Part shown: in pieces, positions 56,375 to 64,000 of the stretch
Layout: each line of letters starts with the position of its first letter
Numbering within the stretch: position 1 is the first letter of the stretch
Origin: Cymbomonas tetramitiformis
Taxonomy: Eukaryota > Chlorophyta > Pyramimonadophyceae > Pyramimonadales > Pyramimonadaceae
Direction: 5' to 3'
Assembly (NCBI GenBank): GCA_001247695.2
Contig: LGRX02027905.1
Span: 1-64,000, forward strand
Length of the DNA stretch: 64,000 nt
Program-made: the position numbers and the translations under genes
Notes under the pieces: generated by a model
Seen by the model: only the letters and a program-made list of their open reading frames with translations
What the model was told of the DNA's origin: nothing
Databases searched by the model: none

Positions 56375-57945
56375 GTAAATTAATTTCCCCGGCCCTACTC
56401 TGGGCCGGACCGCCACAAATGGCGGCCTTAATGGGACAATTTATACTGGGTGGTTCTTATCTTTTTCCTCATCTTGTTTTTCTTGTCTGAGTCTTCTGTA
56501 TAATTGGTAGGTGCTGTGTGCATAGTTTACTGTCAGGTCATGTATTCTCTGTAGTGCCTGTGTGGCCTCTTTTCTGTTGAGTCCAAGTTGCTCGAGTATG
56601 TCTTGGTTGTGTTTGTACACCGTGCCTGTCCTGCCCACTGCAAACACATGAAGTTTGGCACGGAATCCGTGTCTGCGTAGCAGTTGTAGCAGCGGTCCGT
56701 ATTTCATGTATTTTTCCAGGAGTTTGGGTCCCCATTTTTCGTCATCGGTGTGGGCCACCTCTATGAGGTGTAGGTTTTTGACTCTTGCTGGTGCTTCCTT
56801 TTGTGTGCATTCCCATCCGTCCTCCAGGTCTTCTAGGCCCTCTATCATGACTATGTCTACAAAGCTTGGTATTGTGTCGGGCCCATCGTTTCTGCCTGGG
56901 TTGTCCTTCCCGTCGTGTCTGCATTGCCCCCCGGTGAGTATGTAATTTGGGAGTACCCTTGGTTTAACCCCTGGGTCCCTCTTTTTTCCGGTGTAGGCGA
57001 GTACTTTGCATCCCCCTTTCCTATGGTGGTCGAGTATGTGTTTTAGCTCGTCTGCGTGGGCGTCTGCCCTGTCCGAGAACATCCCTCGCATTTGTGGGTT
57101 GTTGCATCCTCCTAGGGCGTGCCCTACTCTCATGAGGAAGCCCTTTGCGTAGTCCACCCCTTTGTGTCCACATCCTTCCAGGGTGCACTTTCCGCCTCCT
57201 CCGGCTGAGTTTTTCGCCGTCTCGTAGTCTTGTGCTGGCAGTATTCTCAGTCTGCATTTGAGTATTGTTTTTCGTACCGCAAATGTGGCTCGTTTCCAGA
57301 AGCCGTTCGCTATTTTGTGTAGTGGCGTGTCCCCTTTGAGGTGCTTCATTGTTTCGTTTAGCCAGCTTTCGGTGGCCCTGCCCTCTTGAACCGGGGGGGC
57401 GTTCATATTTTCCGTTCTGCTGTGTGTTATGTCGTGTTTTCGTTGTTTCCATCTTGCTCTGGGCATCGGGTCCTCCATCATTGCATGGACTCTGGACTCC
57501 TCCGTGACACGGTCGTGGTGAGCTTGTTTTTCATTTGTCGGCTTCCCTTGTGGCTCTTCCCGCTGCTCAGTGAGTTCATTGAGCATGTCAAAAACTCTCT
57601 CGTCATTGTGTTCCTCTTGGGTCGCTTCTAGTCTCTCCGCGAGCTCGTTGAGTTCCTTAAATATTTCTTCCCCTTCAGAGGGTGGGGGTGGTGTTTCTGC
57701 GGGTTCGGGGCCGTTTCCTCGGGTGGGGTCCATTCTGCCCTCTGTTTCCCGGTATTCTTGGTGCTCCTGCACTTCTCGCAAAAGGAGCATCTCCTCTTCC
57801 TCTCTTTGTTCCATCATGGCCTTTATTTGCCTGTCTTCTTCGTCTCGGGTCTGGTCGGCTTGTTGCTGCTGGTTGGGTACCAGGTCCCGTATTGTCGCTT
57901 GTTCCTCTTCGGTTTGTTGCGCTTGGTCATGGTGCGCCTCCCATG
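56330..57945 (-). mobile_element. LINE retrotransposon, 5'-truncated
   Basis: On the minus strand the copy ends with the block GTAGGGCCGGGGAAATTAAT, TTACTCATACGCCC, a stem (ACGCCCAACGGGCGT) and a pyrimidine tail (TTTTTTCTTTTTCTTTTTC). The same 3' end is found at 41560-41640. Only the C-terminal part of the ORF is present, and no RT motif is seen, so it is a typical 5'-truncated insertion. Its 5' junction lies near the start of the gag-like frame at 57960. Confidence 0.75.
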
Positions 57946-57988
57946 AGCTGACAGAAAAGATGGCTGTCAGAACTTTGTTCAAGGACAA
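56441..57988 (-). CDS. C-terminal part of a LINE ORF (post-RT region)
   Basis: Acidic, Gln/Glu-rich N-terminal part (QTEEEQATIRDLVPNQQQQA, LNELAERLEATQEEHNDER), then a Cys/His segment CTLEGCGHKGVDYAKGFLMR and VGHALGGCNNPQM followed by an R-x-D-x-H-A-D-E-L-K helix. Next come PSFVDIVMIEG and LHLIEVAHTDDEKWGPKLLE, then LLQLLRRHGFRAKLHVFAVG and TGTVYKHNQDILEQLG. The order Cys cluster, then D-I-V-M, then E-V-x-x-T-x-D, then G-x-x-G-T-x-Y is what I recall from the region after RT in algal LINEs; a nuclease-like fold for the D-I/E-V part is inference. The first ~20 residues may be flanking DNA. Confidence 0.7.
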   Translation of the reverse strand: MSLNKVLTAIFSVSSWEAHHDQAQQTEEEQATIRDLVPNQQQQADQTRDEEDRQIKAMMEQREEEEMLLLREVQEHQEYRETEGRMDPTRGNGPEPAETPPPPSEGEEIFKELNELAERLEATQEEHNDERVFDMLNELTEQREEPQGKPTNEKQAHHDRVTEESRVHAMMEDPMPRARWKQRKHDITHSRTENMNAPPVQEGRATESWLNETMKHLKGDTPLHKIANGFWKRATFAVRKTILKCRLRILPAQDYETAKNSAGGGGKCTLEGCGHKGVDYAKGFLMRVGHALGGCNNPQMRGMFSDRADAHADELKHILDHHRKGGCKVLAYTGKKRDPGVKPRVLPNYILTGGQCRHDGKDNPGRNDGPDTIPSFVDIVMIEGLEDLEDGWECTQKEAPARVKNLHLIEVAHTDDEKWGPKLLEKYMKYGPLLQLLRRHGFRAKLHVFAVGRTGTVYKHNQDILEQLGLNRKEATQALQRIHDLTVNYAHSTYQLYRRLRQEKQDEEKDKNHPV

Positions 57989-59594
57989 AGCTCTGCGAGA
58001 TCGGGCCTTTGAGTGCCTCCCCGAGGAGCGTCAGAAGGCCGTCGCACTAGCAACCGCTCGAGGGGAAGTGGTGAGTTGGGAAGAGGAGGGCTGGGATGCT
58101 TTAATAGCAACCCAGAGGGAGGTTCTGAAGGGAAAGGGAGCCATCTGTGCAGTAGCGCCTTCGACCGAAGAGTCGGAATGGGTCTGGTACGACTGGACAA
58201 AGGCCCGGCATCCCTCACTGAGTCCCGACGAAGCGTGGCGGTTAGCAATAACCACCCGATCAGAGTCCGGATGATCCCCGTCCAAGTCTGGCAATGATGA
58301 GGCATCAGGCTCAGCGTCATCGGCTAAAGCAGCCCCACCAAGCCACGAAGCCCTGGAAGAGTGGAGAGACCCACTGGTACCCATCACTGTAGAACAGGGT
58401 ATCAGGGACTACGTGAGGCGCCACGACGCCGATGCCCAGACAGCGGTGGCCATAGCCAAACGGTACTCTACCCTAGCGATTAGCTATGGGCATGTCCAGA
58501 ACCACAGAGTTCGGGAGTCACTGATCAGCCCAGTGATGCAGCTGGTAGGACCAAGACGGGATCAGGCTGTTCAGAGCGGCACGGATTGCAGCAGATGCGG
58601 TAGACTGCTGTTATCCCCAACTGGAGGAGTTAAGGTCGCCTCTGGGTTAGTATGGGACGTCATGCTGGGACCCAACAGAACGTGTGATCAAGTCCCACTC
58701 TGTCAAAATTGCACTCAGCCGCCTTGGTCTGGTGCATTAGCCCAACTACCCAACATCCCAACTCCCAGTGTCACTCTACCACAGTCTCGACCACCTCAGC
58801 AGACCCAGCCTCCACCTCCACCAGAGGAACCTGAGGAAGAACAACCCTCGGACTGTCCACCGCCCCGAAGACCAGCCGAGCAGGAGCAGGCAGAGAGGGA
58901 TCAGCAGCGGGCAGACTATACCAAGCTGAAGGAATTGGAAGCTGAGGACAGATTGTTGCTTTCTCTACGGAAACTACGAGACCGCATCACCACGTACACA
59001 TGCCCTACGGACAGTCCCAGCGGAGACAGACCATCGGGACATCTGTTAGCTCCCCTGAAGAAATTCATGAGAGAACTGCAAGATCACTTCAAGGAAGCAC
59101 TGGTGAAGAGAGCGTTGACGAAGAAGAAGTCCTGCGACGATGAAGATCAGAAAGGGGCCACCATCACCACCGTCCCAGAAGAACTACGACTGATCATCAG
59201 GGACCGGGTGGAGGGGTCAGCGCAAGGAATTCTAAATCAAAAGGTGATGGCCAACCAGATGCAGAGCCAGGACGATTTAGTGGCCACGCTTGCGCGAGCG
59301 TGTGTTACTGACGCTCATCTGAGTATCCTACCCAATATGCTGTCGCGAGCTCGTCAAGCCTCTGGCAAGAACGCTGGAAGAAACGCCGCCACCTTCCATC
59401 ACTCACTCATGGAGTCCTTCGACATGTTGGAAATGCTGCATAAACATGGGGTGACGGGACCAGTAAGTAGAGCAGCACTACCAGGAATATTCCTAAGTGG
59501 ACTGACACCAGAACTGCATGCCAGAGTCCACAAGGAATTGGTTGCCGCGTCAAGGATACCCAGCAGGCCTGTTACAGCCTCACACTGTGCCTAG
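57960..59594 (+). pseudogene. Gag-like ORF of a Ty3/gypsy element, with one in-frame stop
   Basis: The frame starts ATG at 57960 (MAVRTLFKDKALRDRAFECL, then PEERQKAVALATARGEVVSW). It is interrupted by a single TGA at 58272-58274 and stays open through the same frame to 59594. Later parts: a possible zinc ribbon (CSRCGRLL and, 48 residues on, LCQNC), a Pro-rich linker, and a helical capsid-like part (VATLARACVTDAHLSILPNM, RNAATFHHSLMESFDMLEML). It runs directly into integrase sequence at about 59555 without protease, RT or RNase H. Confidence 0.6.
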
Positions 59595-60906
59595 TCGATT
59601 GTGGGAAGTGGTGAGTATAGACTTTGTTACTGGGCTTCCCACGACAGAGAGAGGTGTGAATGCCTTCGCCACCTTTATTACTTGTAAACTGAGTAAGATT
59701 GTGCACGTGGTCCCAATGACGTATAACGATAGCTCAGCGGAGGTGGTGACCAGAATGTTCATGGATGCAGTGTGGCGGCTGCACGGAGCCCCGATGAAGA
59801 TTGTGTGCGACCGGGACCCACGCTTTCAAGACGCTCTGACTCAGGAGTTCATGCGACTGATGGGCGTGAAGGTAGCCAGCACCACCCCTTATCACCCGCA
59901 GAGTGACGCCCAGGCTGAGCGCAGTAACCACACCGTGGAGCGCATGCTGCGTTGTTACGTGGCAGAGAACCAGGAGGATTGGGACCTGTGGGTGGCTCCA
60001 GTGGAGTACGCCATCAACGACTCCAAGTCAGCAGTGACAGGGTTCTCACCGTTCGAACTGGTGTACGGACATGCGCCAGCGACCCAGCTGGACCTCTCCA
60101 TGGACGCAGCCCTGGAGGGAGGCGCAAAGAGGAGGAAGGGAGGCCGCACAGCAGCGGACAAGCAGGGTACCGCTCACCAGTTGGCCAAGCAGTTCGCGCA
60201 GCAGCTGCAGGCGGCACGAGAAGGTTTGCAACTGGCTCAGCAGCGTATGATAGAGCAGTTTGATGCACGACACCGTCTCCAGCAGTATAAGGTGAATGAT
60301 CAGGTGTGGGTGGATGGACAGCATTTGACGCTGCCCGGTGACAGGGGCTTGAAACCCAAACTGCGCAAATTGCGGCACGGACCTTTGCGAGTAGTAGAGT
60401 GTCTGTACAGCGACCGACAGCAGGAACTGCCAGTACAGGACCGAGGAGCCCCGTCAGCGTACAGACTGGAGTTGCCCGCGCACTGGAAGGTGCATGACAC
60501 TTTCACTGCAGACAGGCTCAGCCCAGTACAGTCAGGCGCAGAGCACTTTGTCAGTAGACGGGAGGAGATGGCACCACCGCCAGTAATGGTAGAAGGGCAG
60601 AAGGAGCGCGAGGTGGAACGCATCATTCGCACGCGTTTCAGAAAGCTAGGCGGAAAAACTGGCGGGTCAGTACAGGAGTGGTTGACCAAGTGGAAGGGAT
60701 TACCACACAGTCACAGCCAGTGGCGGACCCGAGAAGACCTGGAGGGCAAGGGAGGCAGGCTGGAACCTCTGAGAGCCTTTGAGGCCGACGAGGAGAAGCA
60801 GAGGAGGGCTCCAGAAAAGAGGCGTAGGGAGACGCACGGCCAGCAGCAGGAGCAGAGGGCTCAGCTCATGGCAATAAGAGCCCCACACTCCGAAGGTTTA
60901 CAGTAA
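59518..60906 (+). CDS. Ty3/gypsy integrase with chromodomain
   Basis: Homology begins at GYPAGLLQPHTVPSRLWE (codon 13). The catalytic D,D-35-E triad is complete: Asp35 (VVSIDFVTGLP), Asp98 (IVCDRDPRFQ) and Glu134 (QAERSNHTVE), with 35 residues between the last two. GFSPFELVYGHAP follows. The C-terminal GPxxV-type region is DRGLKPKLRKLRHGPLRVVE. The chromodomain is EWLTKWKGLPHSHSQWRTRE DL near residues 388-410, then a Lys/Arg/Gln-rich tail. The N-terminal HHCC zinc finger is missing, as the deletion junction with gag lies at about 59555. Chromodomains target chromoviruses to marked heterochromatin. It overlaps the end of the gag frame by 77 bp. Confidence 0.9.
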   Translation: MPESTRNWLPRQGYPAGLLQPHTVPSRLWEVVSIDFVTGLPTTERGVNAFATFITCKLSKIVHVVPMTYNDSSAEVVTRMFMDAVWRLHGAPMKIVCDRDPRFQDALTQEFMRLMGVKVASTTPYHPQSDAQAERSNHTVERMLRCYVAENQEDWDLWVAPVEYAINDSKSAVTGFSPFELVYGHAPATQLDLSMDAALEGGAKRRKGGRTAADKQGTAHQLAKQFAQQLQAAREGLQLAQQRMIEQFDARHRLQQYKVNDQVWVDGQHLTLPGDRGLKPKLRKLRHGPLRVVECLYSDRQQELPVQDRGAPSAYRLELPAHWKVHDTFTADRLSPVQSGAEHFVSRREEMAPPPVMVEGQKEREVERIIRTRFRKLGGKTGGSVQEWLTKWKGLPHSHSQWRTREDLEGKGGRLEPLRAFEADEEKQRRAPEKRRRETHGQQQEQRAQLMAIRAPHSEGLQ

Positions 60907-61700
60907 GGGTGCCTGTCAGGTTTACCAGCCGCGTCTCTCCACGGTGCAACATCCCGTGAGGATCCTCGTCCTCTTCTGTGGGACTGGGTCGGTAGAACAA
61001 CAGTTCCAACGACAGTTCGACGGCTGCGAAGTGGTGACAGTGGACAGTCTTCCCAAGTGGCAAGCAACATGCACCGAGGATATTCTTCACTGGAACTACA
61101 CGCTGTACCCCCGACACTACTTCGACGTGATCTGGGCGAGCCCACCATGTAAGGAGTACAGCAAAGCCAAGACTATAGGAGTACCAGATCTGGAACTGGC
61201 TGATCGACGAGTGAAACGTACACGGCAGATCATCGAGTACTACGATCCAGCATACTACTTCATTGAGAACCCAGCTGGGGATGCTCTGCGAGGACTGCAC
61301 ACGCGATCTGTGATGAAGGGTTTACCCGATCCTCACCCCGTCTTCTACTGTAGGTATGGGACATCTTACATGAAAACTACGCATATCTGGACGAACGCTG
61401 TGCGATCAGTACCCCTGCTGCAGTGTACCCAAGCAACGCCATGTCCCGCGAAAGCTGTGCTGGGAAAGCACGAGAACACATCGCAGGAAGGAGTTTCAGC
61501 GTCCAGAACACGAGGCATACATAGGGTCAGCGCAAGCAGTATACGCGATTCCCCGCATCTTGTTACACCATCTGTTCTGTGGACTGAAGTTGGGCAAGCG
61601 CATGAGCGAGGAAAGTGCAGCAGCTGTCATGGACCTCATCGCCACCCTAACAGCGCAGACGGACGAGATCCCGATGCAGGAACAAGATACTGGGGTCTAA
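60905..61700 (+). CDS. Cytosine-5 DNA methyltransferase domain of the retroelement (frameshifted)
   Basis: The frame is open from just after the integrase stop (60904-60906), with no ATG before the domain, so it was probably made as part of the polyprotein by a frame change or readthrough. Motif I RILVLFCGTGSVEQQF; motif IV WASPPCKEYSKAK with the catalytic Cys (residue 69 from the GTG at 60944); motif VI YYFIENPAGDAL; then FYCRYGTSYMKTTHIWTN. Between 61421 and 61464 the frame shifts by one. The C-terminal part continues in another frame (EFQRPEHEAYIGSAQAVYAI, PRILLHHLFCGLKLGKRM) to the TAA at 61700. The type resembles cytosine methyltransferases of phages and large DNA viruses (recall). The copy is inactive as read, unless the shift is an error. 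Confidence 0.82.
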
Positions 61701-61822
61701 AACCCTCAGGGCGCAAAGCAGCGCAAGACCCGCAAAGCGAGAGGAGTACCAGGGCAACAGAACCGTTTAAGCGTTGGCAGCGTAATTCGGGGACGGAACC
61801 TCGGGAAACCTCCAGAGCGGAA

Positions 61823-61945
61823 GGGGACTCAGACCCAAGGACTGAGGGGCATGGGACCCAAGAACCCAAGGCTTAGAAGCCAGGGGAACTCAGACCCAAG
61901 GACTGAGGGGCACGGGACCCGAGAACCCGAGGCTTAGAAGCCAGC
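61823..61945. repeat. Two tandem copies of a ~57-bp unit
   Basis: CTCAGACCCAAGGACTGAGG, then GGCATGGGACCCAAGAACCC, then AAGGCTTAGAAGCCAGGGGA is repeated with C/T and A/G changes, directly after the methyltransferase region. Confidence 0.85.
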
Positions 61946-62026
61946 ATCACTGTGCATGTTTGTTGATCCCCAGACAATGTAAATACAGGCGAACACTAAC
62001 GCTAGCGAGGACGTAAGCGCGTGCCT

Positions 62027-62046
62027 AAAAGGGGGGGAGAGTTGTG
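62027..62046 (+). promoter_or_regulatory. Polypurine tract and probable start of the 3' LTR
   Basis: AAAAGGGGGGGAGAG followed by TTGTGCTAGGGCAAG is the usual primer site for plus-strand DNA of an LTR element, placed 3' of the coding region. The LTR would start at the TG near 62042-62044. I could not find the matching 5' LTR in the window, nor define the right end. Confidence 0.55.
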
Positions 62047-62851
62047 CTAGGGCAAGTCACGAGACAGAATGACAGACGCGTCAGAGTTACGAGTGACGGG
62101 TACTATGACAGTCATCAGTGACAGGCATTTATGTGACCAGATGACGAGAGGGTCTGACAGAAATGACTGACAGAAATGCCTGACCCGAAAGTGAGTTTTG
62201 GTGGGAAAACCAGCAGTCAGTAGAAAAGTTGGTAGACCTCCAATATTGCCAAGTCAGCACAGTTATAATTATTCAGAGTGATATGAAGTGACCTGGAATG
62301 ATTGATAATGATACTGGGCTAGTCGGCAGATTCTATGATGTGACAGATCGAGTTCTCATGAAGTCGACATCGAGTTGTGTTCGAAAGCTCGAGATCGGAG
62401 ACCATGGCATAAAGCAAGCCGAGCAGGCTCAATGTGTCAGTTTTGAAATTAGTTACTGTTAACAGCCACACCTGGTTGTTTGTAACTTCGACATTATTAA
62501 GAAAGATCCGATTCACATATTTGTATCAGGCTTACAGCTATACATATCTCCTTGCAGGCTTGAACTAGGTTCCCTGTACTGTTAAATAGACATAGAAGCT
62601 CTTACAGAGCACCCCCGAACAGGTACATTGATGTTACGAATGTTTCCCAGTCGCATGTGTTCTGAGAGGCGCAGGTTCGTAGCAGTGCGTGAAGCGAGTC
62701 GCGTGGTGAAAGGTGCAAAGGGAGGCGATGTCTAGGGCATGCATGATGTCCGCTGATGCCTTTGTTAAAAGGCATGAGTGTGTGACAGGGGTTGTGTGGG
62801 GCTGTGCACTAACAGGTGCGGTAGCGTGATAAGTATCATGAGAATCTGTGG
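62047..62851. other. Probable 3' LTR and flank
   Basis: Non-coding, with repeated TGACAGNNATGAC-type motifs at 62080-62190 suggestive of an LTR U3 region. The boundary is not determined. Confidence 0.35.
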
Positions 62852-63412
62852 ATGACCAAAGGGCCCAGGCAGAAGGAGAAAAATCCGCTGGTGTTATGGT
62901 CACTATTCGAGGATGAGTTGTTGCACTTGATGCACGGGAAGCGGGATGCGTCCAATCCTTTCGTAGTGTACGATGCCTTCCTCAAGAGGTCGTACACATT
63001 GAAGGTGGTGCTCGGATTGGTGTACGCAGACACGGTGATGAGGTGCACCATGGGCAGGTTTATGGGAGTTGGTAGCTATCGTGCCGATCCGTACAGCCTT
63101 TTTGAGGGAACCCCGGGCCCTGGTGGGAAAGGAATGTATTTCCGGGGATACGCGAAGCCGGTGGAGCTCAACGGGTGGGAAACGGATGACGGGAAAACCG
63201 AGGTTTATGCGGACGACCCAGAACTAATGCTGAGCAAAAAGAAACACCAGGAGCTGGTTAGGAAAACAGAGTCAGGCGAGGCGGAGCCATGCGCAACAGG
63301 TAGACATGGGCGAGGGGCATTGGAGCGCCTCCCGTACTACGATCCAATAACACACTATTCGATGAAAATGATATTCTCATGTGAAAATGATATTGCCTTA
63401 TTTACCTCATGA
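62852..63412 (+). CDS. Fragment resembling an EnSpm/CACTA-type transposase
   Basis: The frame reads LVLWSLFEDELLHLMHGK, then TLKVVLGLVYADTVMRCTMG and RFMGVGSYRADPYSLFEG, then GKGMYFRGYAKPVELNGWET. The order (P/L-x-x-x-E-L-x-x-L-x-x-G, a hydrophobic strand ending in D, then G-x-x-G-x-x-x-C/D-x-x-C/L) is reminiscent of the TNP2-like transposase region, but with Cys residues replaced. The last 20 residues drift out of homology and end at TGA 63412. Probably a decayed or partial copy. Confidence 0.4.
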   Translation: MTKGPRQKEKNPLVLWSLFEDELLHLMHGKRDASNPFVVYDAFLKRSYTLKVVLGLVYADTVMRCTMGRFMGVGSYRADPYSLFEGTPGPGGKGMYFRGYAKPVELNGWETDDGKTEVYADDPELMLSKKKHQELVRKTESGEAEPCATGRHGRGALERLPYYDPITHYSMKMIFSCENDIALFTS

Positions 63413-63612
63413 TAGGATTAAAAATCCGCATTTTAACAGTCAAGAACATGCAAGTGCAGGTTGTGCATTAGATTTAATGGTTTTTATGGTACAAAATTGA
63501 GGTCAAATGCACTTTTTCGAAATCTAGGAGGAGTGAAAATACAAAGAACTTTTGACTCAGAATCTATATACACGTTATACACATATTATTTACATGTTAT
63601 TTTCGTCTTGCT

Positions 63613-64000
63613 TTACGCGTCCACATCAGGTGCTACCGCTACCGCTACGCAATTATCAAAAGCTTCGTCTTCATCGGAATCATCCGATTCATTCAAGTCA
63701 CCTAGGTCCTTGCGCGTGCGTTTGGATTGTTGTGCAAGCAAAGCGACGACTATCTGCGCGTATTGCTCGTTCGGTATACTCCGTTCGGGGTCTTTCGCAT
63801 CCACATTCCATGCCAGCACTATTTCATTCTTATCGAAAGTCTCGGTAGACGGTCGGTGCCCCGGTGGCGCTGCGAAAGCTCCTACGTGACTCGCAAGTTG
63901 CTTGCCGAGGTGCTTCTTCTTGGTGTCGGTGTGTTTTTTGGGTTGGAAATAGCGATATTGCAGCTGTTGAGTTGACGGATAGCGCGCCTCCACCTTCACC
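63613..64000 (-). CDS. Unknown protein with acidic C-terminus, cut by the window edge
   Basis: Minus-strand frame entering from the right edge and ending at TGA 63613-63615. It reads QPKKHTDTKKKHLGKQLASH, PSTETFDKNEIVLAWNVDAK, NEQYAQIVVALLAQQSKRTR, LNESDDSDEDEAFDN. Polar/basic first half and acidic tail look like a true protein C-terminus. No family recognised; association with the neighbouring transposase-like fragment is possible. Confidence 0.5.
   Translation of the reverse strand, partial: VKVEARYPSTQQLQYRYFQPKKHTDTKKKHLGKQLASHVGAFAAPPGHRPSTETFDKNEIVLAWNVDAKDPERSIPNEQYAQIVVALLAQQSKRTRKDLGDLNESDDSDEDEAFDNCVAVAVAPDVDA

Overview
The window reads as nuclear DNA of a green alga. The main gene is broken by many introns, most with CAG|GTG-type donors. 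Its extracellular part is joined by Pro-rich (PPSPPPP) linkers typical of chlorophyte hydroxyproline-rich glycoproteins. The remaining space is filled with tandem repeats and eukaryotic retroelements (PAT/DIRS-like, LINE, chromovirus). A prasinophyte of the Pyramimonadales kind is my best guess, but that is inference; no rRNA or tRNA gene was recognised to settle it.

Layout. 1-4.1 kb is a 30-bp minisatellite of about 138 copies. 5.1-46.6 kb (+) is one very large polycystin-like (PKD channel) gene. From N to C it encodes a Ser/Thr/Pro mucin-like stalk, Pro-rich linkers, a SEA-like domain, several DUF5011/HYR-type Ig-like domains, a coiled coil, the TOP (polycystin) extracellular domain, membrane segments S2-S6 and a charged cytoplasmic tail. 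I placed about 21 exons by matching splice phases. Its introns carry: a cluster of nested hairpins (10.2-10.9 kb), two small inverted-repeat elements (11.7-12.6 and 13.0-13.6 kb), a decayed DIRS element on the minus strand (16.9-18.3 kb), a nearly complete PAT-type DIRS retrotransposon (26.5-31.8 kb), a pair of identical 757-bp direct repeats (33.7-35.5 kb) and several minus-strand LINE remnants.

46.7-53.4 kb is repeat-rich: C-rich degenerate tandem repeats, a dead tyrosine recombinase, and two unrecognised minus-strand reading frames. 53.5-54.6 kb (+) encodes a divergent protein kinase with its catalytic residues. 54.9-55.4 kb is a ~210-bp tandem repeat, followed by an unknown ORF interrupted by a LINE (56.3-57.9 kb, minus). 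58.0-62 kb (+) is a Ty3/gypsy chromovirus-type element. It has lost protease, RT and RNase H but keeps integrase plus chromodomain, followed by a cytosine-5 DNA methyltransferase domain (frameshifted). 62.9-63.4 kb looks like a piece of an EnSpm/CACTA-type transposase, and an unknown acidic-tailed protein enters from the right edge on the minus strand.

The most unusual systems are the retroelement carrying a DNA methyltransferase, the PAT-like element whose tyrosine recombinase is fused to a Tudor-like domain, the hairpin cluster, and the giant polycystin gene that hosts much of this DNA in its introns.
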